DNA of 64,000 nt, from assembly GCA_964408825.1 (NCBI GenBank), contig CAYPAU010000001.1, forward strand, positions 1-64,000. The letters run 5' to 3'. This document shows, piece after piece, positions 46,702-55,056 of this stretch; the first letter of the stretch is position 1, and the number at the start of each line of letters is the position of its first letter. Under the pieces are notes generated by a model that saw nothing but the letters and a program-made list of their open reading frames with translations, had not been told where the DNA came from and did no database searches. This DNA is from CAYPAU01 sp964408825. GTDB taxonomy: Bacteria > Patescibacteriota > Microgenomatia > Levybacterales > UBA12049. The position numbers and the translations under genes were made by a program.

Positions 46702-48135
46702 TTACTCTTTTGTTCCTCGAAGATAAATTGCCTGCCAGGGTCTATAGTTTGAGTAAAAAGTTTCAGATATTATTTCTTTGCCGTTTTTGGTAACTTTCCT
46801 TGTAAAATAAACTTTTGCTCCGGATGCTGCAAAGTCAACCTGTTTAATTTGTCCTTTGAGAAGAGTGGGATCATCCTGATATAGATCTGGCGGTGCAGGA
46901 GTCTGGCTCGTTATCACAGGCCTTGTCATAGTTACCTGCCTTCCATCTTTTGCTCCATAAAGTTCAAATGCCAGACTCAAATTGACAGGATCGTTAATGG
47001 CCTGAATTAGAATATAATTTCCAGTATCATTCTTAAATTTCAAATCAACTGTTGGAGAAAAAACAGTAGCATCTATTCCGGGCAGAGAGTCCTGTTCATA
47101 ATAAGCGACTCTATAAGAGTGGGCAGTTCTCTCGACGATTGGAAGACCTGCATCCAAAATCGCCCTGAAGAGTGTTGTTGAAACCTGACAAACACCCCCA
47201 CCATCACCCAAGACTGTTTTCCCATTCTGTATAATATAAGCTTGTTTATAACCAGTAAAGGAGGATACGTCTCCCAAGGCGTCGTTGAAGGAAAAAACAG
47301 TATCGGGGGGGACCAAAATGCCATTTAATCTTGAAGCCGCAAGGCTAACGTTAAAAATCCTTCCCGGAATTGAATGTTGATAGAGAGATGAGCCTCTTCC
47401 TATTAACTCTTTGATTCCGAAATTATTTGCCTTATCTGTCGTAATTTTTGGTTTTAAAACCTTTAAAGGTATATTAAATATAATCGCTTGTTCCTTTTGT
47501 GAAGTTACTATATCGGCAGTTTTCTTTGAAAGTTCTAGTTTGAGTTTCAAAAGATCCATCTCCTGACCGTCTTTTGAGGGTTTAAAAACAGTAACTCTTC
47601 CATTTTGAAAATTGAAAAGAGAATCAACAGGCTCTATATACATCTTTTCAGAAAGCGGAGTAAGATAAGTCATTAACTTTTGATCCGAATAGCTGTAGGA
47701 GGCCGGTAAATTAATACCCTGCGTGAATCCTAGAAAAATTATGCTTATGTTTGAGATAAGATTCTCAGACCTCCCGAGACTATATGCCTGCGTTGCCAGC
47801 AAATTATGATCATATCCAAGATCTATGTCTTTTGCAGAAATAGTTGCTATATCTTCCCCTCCTTTGAAGACTACAGTTGTTTTTGAAATATTGTCGTTTT
47901 TATTTTTTAAATAGCTTTCTACGTTTTCTTTTTTCTTCCCGCTAAAATCTATTCCGTCAACCATAACTCCAGAATATATTCGATCCTGATTTATTTTTTG
48001 AAAGAGAATTAAAACAAAGCTTGCAAAAATAAATAGGCCTAGGAAAGCTCCTACCAAGAACCAAAAAACCACTTTACCCGTCTTTATTATTTTTAATCTT
48101 TGCGTTTTTTTAATCTTGGGAAGCTTAATTGCCAT
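46702..48135 (-). CDS. VanW family protein with G5-like C-terminus
   Basis: 477 aa. Membrane anchor at residues 23-45, two peptidoglycan-binding-like repeats (GVMVDGIDFSGKKKENV...), then the VanW core with FNVSLAASRLNGILVPPDTVFSFNDALG, GDGGGVCQVSTTLFRAIL and AHSYRVAYYE. The end (KVTKNGKEIISETFYSNYRPW) looks like a G5 domain. Probably cell-wall associated. Divergent from the gene at 48164 with only 28 nt between starts. Confidence 0.9.
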   Translation of the reverse strand: MAIKLPKIKKTQRLKIIKTGKVVFWFLVGAFLGLFIFASFVLILFQKINQDRIYSGVMVDGIDFSGKKKENVESYLKNKNDNISKTTVVFKGGEDIATISAKDIDLGYDHNLLATQAYSLGRSENLISNISIIFLGFTQGINLPASYSYSDQKLMTYLTPLSEKMYIEPVDSLFNFQNGRVTVFKPSKDGQEMDLLKLKLELSKKTADIVTSQKEQAIIFNIPLKVLKPKITTDKANNFGIKELIGRGSSLYQHSIPGRIFNVSLAASRLNGILVPPDTVFSFNDALGDVSSFTGYKQAYIIQNGKTVLGDGGGVCQVSTTLFRAILDAGLPIVERTAHSYRVAYYEQDSLPGIDATVFSPTVDLKFKNDTGNYILIQAINDPVNLSLAFELYGAKDGRQVTMTRPVITSQTPAPPDLYQDDPTLLKGQIKQVDFAASGAKVYFTRKVTKNGKEIISETFYSNYRPWQAIYLRGTKE

Positions 48136-48157
48136 GACTTCTTTTTGGTATTATACT
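48129..48157 (+). promoter_or_regulatory. Leaderless-type promoter of the solute-binding protein gene
   Basis: TTGCCA (48129-48134), 17 nt, TATACT (48152-48157), then 6 nt to the ATG at 48164. The -35 overlaps the start codon region of the divergent VanW gene. Confidence 0.55.
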
Positions 48158-48163
48158 ATAATT

Positions 48164-49657
48164 ATGAACGAAAATACGGTTTTTCAGAACCCTCAAACAC
48201 AGCCTCCCGCGCAGACTCCTGTACCTTCCGCAATCCCTCCTTCCCCGCCTCCTGTTCCCCCTCCGACACCTCCTCCACTTCAGCCTCCGTCTTCAGAAAC
48301 CCCTCTTCCCCCTCAAGATGGAATCCCAGAAGGATTCTCAGGCGGTCCCGGTCTTCCATCTTTCTCGGCCTCTACAATAATAAAAATAGTAATTGGCTTG
48401 GCAGTTTTAGCAATAATTCTTTTTTTAATCTTTGGAGTTTTTCTACCTCTGTTCTCCAAAAAATCTGAAGGTAAGGCAGAGATAACCTATTGGGGCCTTT
48501 GGGAAGAGAAGAGTACAGTCCAACCAATAATAGATGATTTTAATAAAAAATACCCCAATATAAAAGTTGAATATATCAAACAGGACATAAAACAATACAG
48601 AAAAAAACTTTCGGCAAGATTTGAAAACAACACCGGGCCCGATGTCTTTCTTTTTCATAATACTTGGCTTCCGATGTTTTCAGATATTCTTTCCCCACTT
48701 CCTGAGGATGTAATATCCAAAAAGGAATTTGAATCATCATTTTATCCCGTTGCCCAAAAGGATCTTATTAAAAACGGGGCAATTTATGGGATACCTACTC
48801 AGATAGATACACTGGCTTTATATACCAACACAGACATCTTTCAGTCTGCAGGAGCAAGTGTGCCTCAAACTTGGGAGGAGTTAAACAACATATCAAGAAC
48901 CTTAACCGTTGTGGATGAAACAGGAAGAATAAAGACATCCGGTGCGACTTTGGGAACCTTTGAAAACATAGCTCATGCCCCCGATATTATTTCAATGCTG
49001 TTTGCCCTAAACGGAGCAGACATCAAAGATCTTTCCTCAAAACCTAAGCACTCAAGCGAAGCACTAATGTTTTACACGTCCTTTGCTACCGGAGATCAAA
49101 AAGTTTGGGACGCAGGCTTGGATAATTCAAAACTTTCCTTTGCTAAGGGTGAAGCCGCGATGTACTTTGGTTTTTCCTGGGATTACTTTATAATCAAGGC
49201 AATCAACCCTGATATAAATCTTGAAATACATCCAATTCCTAAGGTAAACAATGTAAGCATTACCGTTGCTTCTTACTGGAATGCCGGAGTTTCCTCGAAA
49301 AGTAAAAATAAAAAAGAAGCACTGCTCTTTCTAAAGTTTTTAACGAGCGAGGAAACGCAAGAAAAATTATATTCTCTTGAGTCAAAGACGAGGCTTTTCG
49401 GCCAGCCCTATGCAAGAAAAAATTCAGCTTCGAAATTAAATAATTCTATAATAGCCCCATTTGTTTCTCAGGCAGATAATGCAGTTTCGTCGTTTTTTGC
49501 GAGTGACACGTATGATGAGGGTCTAAATTCTCAAATGAACGCATACTTGAAGAATACTATAAATTCGATGATTTCAGAAAATAGAACTTCTGCCGAAACC
49601 GCAGTATCAACTTTGTCAAAGGGCGTTTCTCAGGTTCTTAGTCAATATGGGCAATAG
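48164..49657 (+). CDS. Extracellular solute-binding protein, family 1, with proline-rich N-terminus
   Basis: 497 aa from the ATG at 48164; longer in-frame starts overlap the promoter. Residues 15-60 are Pro-rich, followed by a transmembrane anchor (IIKIVIGLAVLAIILFLIF) and a periplasmic-binding-protein fold: ITYWGLWEEKSTVQPIIDDFNKKYPNIKVEYI, GPDVFLFHNTWLP, YGIPTQIDTLALYTNTDIF, FAKGEAAMYFGFSWD. Resembles sugar-binding proteins. No cognate ABC permease is in the window. Overlaps the next gene by 11 nt. Confidence 0.9.
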   Translation: MNENTVFQNPQTQPPAQTPVPSAIPPSPPPVPPPTPPPLQPPSSETPLPPQDGIPEGFSGGPGLPSFSASTIIKIVIGLAVLAIILFLIFGVFLPLFSKKSEGKAEITYWGLWEEKSTVQPIIDDFNKKYPNIKVEYIKQDIKQYRKKLSARFENNTGPDVFLFHNTWLPMFSDILSPLPEDVISKKEFESSFYPVAQKDLIKNGAIYGIPTQIDTLALYTNTDIFQSAGASVPQTWEELNNISRTLTVVDETGRIKTSGATLGTFENIAHAPDIISMLFALNGADIKDLSSKPKHSSEALMFYTSFATGDQKVWDAGLDNSKLSFAKGEAAMYFGFSWDYFIIKAINPDINLEIHPIPKVNNVSITVASYWNAGVSSKSKNKKEALLFLKFLTSEETQEKLYSLESKTRLFGQPYARKNSASKLNNSIIAPFVSQADNAVSSFFASDTYDEGLNSQMNAYLKNTINSMISENRTSAETAVSTLSKGVSQVLSQYGQ

Positions 49658-50531
49658 CGAAAAATCAATCTTAAAAACTCTACTCTATAGTGATATTTTT
49701 GACTATCCATTAACAAAGGATGAAGTCTTCAGATTTCTCATTTCAAATAAGAATATCAACGAAAATGAGTTTGATAAAAAAATAAAAAGCATTAATTCAG
49801 TTGTTTTTAGAAAAGATGGATTTTTATACATGGAAGGAAAAAAACCAATAATTTCAATAAGACAAAAATGGTTTCATGAAAGCACAAAAAAGATCGAAAT
49901 TGCGGAAAAAATCGCACAAAAACTTTTTAATATTCCGACTGTTCTTTTTATCGGAATTTCAGGAAATCTTTCAATGATGGCGGCCGATAAAGACGATGAT
50001 ATCGATTTTTTTATCATTGCTCAAAAAAACAAAACTTATCTTACAAGATTTCTTTTAATTTTATACTTAAAAATTTTAGGAAAACACAGGAAAAGAGGAG
50101 ACAAAAAAATATCAAATAAAATTTGCCTAAATATGATTATTGATGAAAGCAAACTGGCATTACCCAGAAGCTTCCGAAATCTTTATACGGCCCATGAAAT
50201 AGCCCAGCTTAAGCCACTTGTAGAACGCAATAAAACTTACGATAGGTTCATAAAAGCAAACGAATGGATAAAAAAATATTTACCGAATGCATTACTAGCA
50301 TTACAAGATCGGATTTTGTTTTCTGAGAAAGTTTTGTTTCAGAAGCTTTTAAGTATGATTTTAGGCTTGCCAATGCTCGAAGAGACAGCAAGATTTATTC
50401 AAAGGTTATTGATTAAGAGAAACTTAACCCGAGAAGTTATAGAAGACAATTTCATAGCGTTGCACCCCAAAGATTATAAGAGTATAATTCTCTCCCGATA
50501 CTCTAAAAAACTTTCCCAATATGGCCTTTAA
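49647..50531 (+). CDS. Nucleotidyltransferase-fold protein
   Basis: 294 aa. N-terminal winged-helix-like stretch (LKTLLYSDIFDYPLTKDEVFRFL), then FIGISGNLSMMAADKDDDIDFFII, which fits the hG[GS]...DhD motif of the NTase superfamily with two Asp residues. The C-terminal part is helical. Substrate unknown. Translationally coupled to both neighbours. Confidence 0.7.
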   Translation: MGNSEKSILKTLLYSDIFDYPLTKDEVFRFLISNKNINENEFDKKIKSINSVVFRKDGFLYMEGKKPIISIRQKWFHESTKKIEIAEKIAQKLFNIPTVLFIGISGNLSMMAADKDDDIDFFIIAQKNKTYLTRFLLILYLKILGKHRKRGDKKISNKICLNMIIDESKLALPRSFRNLYTAHEIAQLKPLVERNKTYDRFIKANEWIKKYLPNALLALQDRILFSEKVLFQKLLSMILGLPMLEETARFIQRLLIKRNLTREVIEDNFIALHPKDYKSIILSRYSKKLSQYGL

Positions 50532-51561
50532 ATACAAGACCTCTGTCTTAGGCGGTACTTTTGACCATTTCCACAAAGGACACCAAAAACTGTTAGAGTA
50601 TGGTTTGTCTACCTCCGAAAGTTTAATAATTGGGATTACCTCTGATGAATATATAAGAAAGTCAAAAGGCAAAAGTCAAAAATCAAAAGTTGAAATTCAA
50701 AATTCAAAAGTTGTTGAACCATCCACGGTTAGAAAAAAGAGCATCGAGGATTACTTAAACCAGATCGCAAAGGGCAGGTTTGAAATTGTAGAGATTGATG
50801 ATATGTTTGGGCCGACGCTTGATGAAGGTTTTGGAGCTTTGGAAATAATAGTTTCAAAGGAAACAAGAAGAGGGGCAGAAATAATAAATGCGAAGAGAAA
50901 AGAGAAAGGACTACCTGAGTTTGAAATATTGGAAGTAGAACCTGTTTTGGCAGAAGATGGTTCTCCTCTATCTTCTTTTAGGATTAGAAACGGGCAGATA
51001 GACAGAGACGGAAGACTCTATGTAAAAAGAAATTGGCTTGCCTCGGATCTTCATCTTCCCGATAATTTAAGGAAAGAATTCCAAAGGCCATGGGGAAACT
51101 TTGTAGAAGATCTTAAGGCTGAGGTTTCGGAGGAAAATTTGACAATCGCGGTTGGTGATGAAACTGTAAAAAGGTTTAACGAGAGTAATATAAAAGCCGA
51201 TGTATATGTTTTTGATTTTAAGGTTGCAAGAGAGGAAAAATTTAAAAATATAAAAGATTTGGGATTTGAGAAAGAGGAGGAGATTATAAAAGTTAATAAT
51301 CCTCAAGGAATGTTAACATCGAACCTCTTCAAAACCATTTTAAGATTAATCAAATTGGGACAAAAGGGCCTAGTAAAAATTGACGGGGAGGAAGATCTCT
51401 CTGTGGCTGTATTTATTCTTGCAACTCCTCTTAATACAAGCATATTTTACGGGCAGCCAAGGGAGGGTATGGTAAAGGTGGAAGTCAGTGAGAATACTAA
51501 GGCTAGGGTCCGTGAAATTGTGGCTAAATTTCCTGCCTGCCGGCAGGCAGGAAAACTCTAG
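50521..51561 (+). CDS. Fused pantetheine-phosphate adenylyltransferase and GTP-dependent dephospho-CoA kinase (DUF359)
   Basis: 346 aa. Residues 5-160 are the archaeal/eukaryotic-type CoaD: LGGTFDHFHKGHQKLL with HxGH, and LSSFRIRNG. Residues about 190-335 match DUF359: LTIAVGDETVKRF, DFKVAREE, NPQGMLTSNLFKTI, VKIDGEEDLSVA and YGQPREGMVKVEV. DUF359 is the archaeal GTP-dependent dephospho-CoA kinase family. The protein would catalyse the last two CoA steps. Low-complexity KGKSQKSKVEIQNSKV interrupts the first domain, and FPACRQAGKL at the end is encoded by a GC palindrome. Confidence 0.87.
   Translation: MAFKYKTSVLGGTFDHFHKGHQKLLEYGLSTSESLIIGITSDEYIRKSKGKSQKSKVEIQNSKVVEPSTVRKKSIEDYLNQIAKGRFEIVEIDDMFGPTLDEGFGALEIIVSKETRRGAEIINAKRKEKGLPEFEILEVEPVLAEDGSPLSSFRIRNGQIDRDGRLYVKRNWLASDLHLPDNLRKEFQRPWGNFVEDLKAEVSEENLTIAVGDETVKRFNESNIKADVYVFDFKVAREEKFKNIKDLGFEKEEEIIKVNNPQGMLTSNLFKTILRLIKLGQKGLVKIDGEEDLSVAVFILATPLNTSIFYGQPREGMVKVEVSENTKARVREIVAKFPACRQAGKL
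51532..51551. repeat. Perfect CCTGCCTGCCGGCAGGCAGG palindrome at the coaD-fusion 3' end
   Basis: CCTGCCTGCCGGCAGGCAGG, 20 bp, perfectly self-complementary, in frame as (F)PACRQAG, with the stop 10 nt later. It could also act as the transcript end of this gene. Confidence 0.85.
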
Positions 51562-51565
51562 GCCA

Positions 51566-51639
51566 TTGACAAGTGACCCCTTTTCTTATAATATTTCGGT
51601 TGAACATCCCTCAGACAAACGCCCGAGGGATTTTATTTT
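51566..51639 (+). promoter_or_regulatory. greA promoter and leader terminator
   Basis: TTGACA (51566-51571), 15 nt, TATAAT (51587-51592). In the short leader ATCCCTC (51606-51612) pairs with GAGGGAT (51625-51631), followed by TTTATTTT, an intrinsic terminator shape ending 5 nt before the greA ATG. The E. coli greA leader also carries a terminator that releases small RNAs (GraL), so an attenuation role here is plausible. Confidence 0.6.
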
Positions 51640-51643
51640 AAGT

Positions 51644-52117
51644 ATGGAGCCAAATGACAAAAAAATCTTCTTAACCAGAGAAGGTTTACAAGATCTAAAA
51701 AAGGAATTCGAGGAACTTTCTAAGGTAAAAAGACCCGAAGTATTATCCCGCGTTTCTGCCGCAAGAGATCTTGGGGATCTTTCGGAAAATGCCGAGTATT
51801 CTGCTGCAAGGGAAGAACTTTCATTTATTGATGGAAGACTTGATGAGCTTGAGGAACTTCTGAGGCAGGCAGTCGTAATAAATGGAGGCAAAAAGACTGG
51901 TGGGGCAATTAAACTTGGATCAACCGTCACCCTTCATGTAAAAGGGAAGAAAGAAACATTTACCGTTGTCGGGGAATGGGAAGCAGATCCTAAGGAGCGA
52001 AAAATTTCCCATGAGTCTCCGCTAGGTAAGGCTTTAATAGGAAAAAAAGTCGGAGAAAAAGTTGAGGTCGAAGCTCCGGCAGGAAAAGTAGTCTACGCAA
52101 TAGTTTCCGTTAAATAG
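51644..52117 (+). CDS. greA: Transcription elongation factor GreA
   Basis: 157 aa from the ATG at 51644; the open frame upstream covers the promoter and terminator. N-terminal coiled coil with the tip acidic pair in ARDLGDLSENAEYSAAREELS, and the C-terminal domain GSTVTLHVKGKKETFTVVGEWEADP...ISHESPLGKALIGKKVGE. Rescues backtracked RNA polymerase. Convergent with the ACT-domain gene, 3 nt between stops. Confidence 0.95.
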   Translation: MEPNDKKIFLTREGLQDLKKEFEELSKVKRPEVLSRVSAARDLGDLSENAEYSAAREELSFIDGRLDELEELLRQAVVINGGKKTGGAIKLGSTVTLHVKGKKETFTVVGEWEADPKERKISHESPLGKALIGKKVGEKVEVEAPAGKVVYAIVSVK

Positions 52118-52120
52118 TCT

Positions 52121-52633
52121 TCAAACAGATTTAGAAAACAAAGATTGAACAATATTGAATGCTCTGTTTATATCCTTTTTCTCAAAAATTAGGGAGATTT
52201 CGCAAGCGCCCGTCTCAACTTTTATTATATTTATCCCTTCCCACGCAATAGATTTGATAAAAAAATAAAGAATTCCTGGCGTTTTTATTGCAACTTTCGG
52301 AAGCTTTATTGTAACTGATGATAAGTCTTTCAGCTTGAAATCTTGTGTTTCAAGTTCTTTCGTATCTTTAGGTTCCAAATTAGAATGAACAATGATCTGC
52401 GGGGGAGTTTTGAAAATGTTGCCTGCGAAATATTTAGGTTTAATATCAGAAGACATTCTCTGCAAAGCCATTATAATTGAAGAGATGCTTACTTCTTTTA
52501 ACAGCATTTTTTCTATCTCTGGTTTTATGTAACGCGCTAGGGAGGAATTGTTTATAATTCCTTTTGACATTGCCTCAACAAGGTACCTTGATCGAAAAAC
52601 TACCTTTTCTGCAGCCTCAGGAACAGTAATCAT
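52121..52633 (-). CDS. ACT-domain protein with N-terminal helical region
   Basis: 170 aa. The C-terminal 75 residues (IKTPGILYFFIKSIAWEGINIIKVETGACEISLIFEKKDINRAFNIV) read as the beta-alpha-beta ACT fold of aspartokinase type. The N-terminal 70 residues are helical (LARYIKPEIEKMLLKEVSISSIIMALQRM) and may bind DNA. No kinase domain. Likely a ligand-sensing regulator; target unknown. Confidence 0.72.
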   Translation of the reverse strand: MITVPEAAEKVVFRSRYLVEAMSKGIINNSSLARYIKPEIEKMLLKEVSISSIIMALQRMSSDIKPKYFAGNIFKTPPQIIVHSNLEPKDTKELETQDFKLKDLSSVTIKLPKVAIKTPGILYFFIKSIAWEGINIIKVETGACEISLIFEKKDINRAFNIVQSLFSKSV

Positions 52634-52778
52634 AAGTTTACATCGAATATAATGAGATGTTAAGATTTTAACACAAAATATATAAATTGTAAAGAATATA
52701 TAAAAATTGACAAAACATAACTCCTTAGATACAATTTTTTTACTCTTTAATTTGCACTAACACGGGTTATACTCTATT

Positions 52779-53435
52779 ATGTTAAGGGTTGAAGATGAAA
52801 AAAGAATGATCGGGGCAGAAGAAATGGAACAAACTGATCTTAGAGTTAAAGTAACTCCAGCAAGCCAAATAAAGCCAGAGGATAGTGATGAGGTCATGGA
52901 GCTTCTAGCTGCTGCTTATGGAAATTATGGAGACGGTTGGATGGGTGATGATGTTTTTAAGAATGCAAGATTAAAAAACGCTACGGAAATGTTGCGTATT
53001 TATAATGGACATGATTTGGCTGCATCTTTACTTTTTGACCATGATAGGATATCGATCATTGCAGTACGCCCTGATTCGCAAGGACAAGGCTTAGGAGTTA
53101 GGCTGTTTGAAGAAGCTGCCAAAGTTCATCCTAATGTTTGGATCACGGTGGGTCTTGATTCAGATGGAATGATAGCAACTCTTACTAGTAATAAACTGAA
53201 CTTTTCACTGGTTGAGGATAAGCTTAAAATAGAAGATTTATTTCGGGCAACAAACCAGGGCCGAGACCATTTTAAGGTAGAAGCCGAAGAGAAGGAAATT
53301 CCATTTTTGTCTGAAAGATTGAAGGAAAAAGGCATTTATCGTAATTCATTCATGGCATACTCGAGAGAAGGCGGAACACACGCGGCGAATTATCATCAAA
53401 TCGTATTCCAAAACCAGCCGAAGTCTTCTATCTGA
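52779..53435 (+). CDS. GNAT family acetyltransferase
   Basis: 218 aa. ISIIAVRPDSQGQGLGVRLFEEAA contains the acetyl-CoA-binding Q-x-x-G-x-G motif. The C-terminal 70 residues are unlike other GNATs. Substrate unknown. TATACT (52768-52773) is 5 nt before the ATG, so the mRNA is probably leaderless. The 145-nt spacer upstream is A/T-rich with no gene. Confidence 0.8.
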   Translation: MLRVEDEKRMIGAEEMEQTDLRVKVTPASQIKPEDSDEVMELLAAAYGNYGDGWMGDDVFKNARLKNATEMLRIYNGHDLAASLLFDHDRISIIAVRPDSQGQGLGVRLFEEAAKVHPNVWITVGLDSDGMIATLTSNKLNFSLVEDKLKIEDLFRATNQGRDHFKVEAEEKEIPFLSERLKEKGIYRNSFMAYSREGGTHAANYHQIVFQNQPKSSI

Positions 53436-53516
53436 GCTCCTCATATAAGCCAGGCGTCTAGCGAACATTTAGCTCAATAAGTTCCTCAATTAACTTCTCT
53501 AATGTATAATAACCTT

Positions 53517-54971
53517 ATGTTTTGGGCGGATCAGTTGTTAAAAGACCGTAAAGGGCCGGAGTGGGTAAATGACGCATGGACGCCATCGGGAATTGTCCAC
53601 ATGGGCGGGCTTAAGGGGCCTGTTATTCATGACGTCATCAGTCCAGTCCAAAACGGAAAAGGAGTTAAACAGAAAGACCGTTTTGGATCTGATCACGTGG
53701 AGACAATTNNNNNNNNNNAATTAGTGTTTTCAATTTTTAGTGCGCCCAGCTCCGATAGAAAAGGTTCCTTTGGTGATTTCTACGGCAATCAAATGCGTCA
53801 TTTATTGAAACAATTAGGCATTGATACGGAAATTTATCTTGCCTCTGATTATTACAAGAAAGGGATTTACAATAAGGCGATTAAATTTGTTTTGGATAAT
53901 GCAGATAGGGTTAGAAAAGTTTACTCGGATATGTACAAAAAACCTGTTGCTTCTGACTGGTATCCTCTTCAGGTAATTTGCCCAAATTGCGGGAAACTGG
54001 GAACTACAAAAGTAACAAACTGGGATGGGAAAGAAGTTTCTTTTGAATGCAGGCAAGACCTAGTCGAATGGGCGAAAGGATGCGGTTTTGCGGAAAAAAT
54101 TTCACCTCTCAACGGAAATGGGAAAATGCTTTACAAAGTAGAATGGGCAGCAAAATGGTGGACATTCGGAGTTACCGTTGAGGCAGCGGGTAAAGATCAT
54201 ATGTCAAAAGGAGGAACTCACGATGTTGCCCAAAAAATTTTAAAAGAGGTTTTTAGGAAAGACCCTCCGCTATCCTTTTCCTATGAATTTTTTCTATACA
54301 GTGGTAAAAAAATGTCCTCTTCAAAAGGCGTAGGTCTGACGGGAGATGAGCTTCTTGAGGTCTTACCACCACAGCTTGTCCGATTCCTTATGATAAAAAC
54401 TCCACCCAATCAGGCAGTTGAATTTAATCCCCGCGGAACATTAATAATCCCAAGTCTTTATGATGATTATCAAAAAGCGGGAAGGTCTTTGGAGAATTAT
54501 CTAAGAAGAGCTATAGAATTTTCAAAAGTTAAAGGAAAAGATTTTAAGATTAAAACAAGATTTCTAAAACTAGTCCAATGGGTTCAGATGCCCAATATGC
54601 AAAATCAAATAAAAAAAGAGGGACTTTTAGATTTAGCCAATTATGCAAGGATATGGGTAGGTAAATATGCGCCAGAGTCAGAAAAATTTGAAATTAAAAA
54701 AGAAATTCCAAAAGAAGTAAAAGATTTGAGCGAAAAGCAGAAAGAGTTTTTAAAAAAAGTTTCTGTTGAGCTTAATAACAGTTGGGAGGCTGAGAAATTT
54801 CAAGAGCAGCTTTATGAGTGGGCAAAGGAAATTGGTACTCCCTCAAAAGATGCCTTCGAGGCTATTTACATTTCTCTGATTGGCAAAAAATCGGGTCCTA
54901 AATCAGCATGGCTTATTCTGGAGTACAAAGAATTTGCGCAAAAAAGATTCCAAGACGTTTCCTCTCTTTGA
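53517..54971 (+). CDS. lysK: Lysyl-tRNA synthetase, class I (with assembly gap)
   Basis: About 485 aa from the ATG at 53517, chosen over an ATG 15 nt upstream because TATAAT (53505-53510) ends 6 nt before it. Class I signatures: GIVHMGGLKGPVIHDVI (HIGH-like) and KKMSSSKGVGLTGDELLEVLPP (KMSKS). CPNCGKL...CRQDLVEWAKGCG may bind zinc. Ten Ns interrupt the N-terminal third; the frame continues with SFGDFYGNQMRHLLKQLGI. Class I LysRS is typical of archaea and a minority of bacteria. Confidence 0.92.
   Translation: MFWADQLLKDRKGPEWVNDAWTPSGIVHMGGLKGPVIHDVISPVQNGKGVKQKDRFGSDHVETIXXXXLVFSIFSAPSSDRKGSFGDFYGNQMRHLLKQLGIDTEIYLASDYYKKGIYNKAIKFVLDNADRVRKVYSDMYKKPVASDWYPLQVICPNCGKLGTTKVTNWDGKEVSFECRQDLVEWAKGCGFAEKISPLNGNGKMLYKVEWAAKWWTFGVTVEAAGKDHMSKGGTHDVAQKILKEVFRKDPPLSFSYEFFLYSGKKMSSSKGVGLTGDELLEVLPPQLVRFLMIKTPPNQAVEFNPRGTLIIPSLYDDYQKAGRSLENYLRRAIEFSKVKGKDFKIKTRFLKLVQWVQMPNMQNQIKKEGLLDLANYARIWVGKYAPESEKFEIKKEIPKEVKDLSEKQKEFLKKVSVELNNSWEAEKFQEQLYEWAKEIGTPSKDAFEAIYISLIGKKSGPKSAWLILEYKEFAQKRFQDVSSL
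53709..53718. other. Assembly gap (10 N) in lysK
   Basis: Ten Ns. The expected acidic motif of class I LysRS lies at or in this gap, so some residues are missing; the residues around it should be treated with care. Confidence 0.95.
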
Positions 54972-55032
54972 GTTTCCCATATTTCATGTTTTGATTTTAC
55001 CTTAACTCCAATTTAAAGCTATTGACTTTATT

Positions 55033-55053
55033 ACTATACCGTATTAAAGTAGT
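55033..55053. promoter_or_regulatory. 21-bp site upstream of trpR-like gene 2
   Basis: ACTATACCGTATTAAAGTAG plus T: ACTA...TAGT dyad, 19 of 21 bases identical to the site at 55526-55546. It overlaps the probable -10 region (TTGACT at 55022-55027) and ends 3 nt before the ATG. Confidence 0.7.
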
Positions 55054-55056
55054 GCC

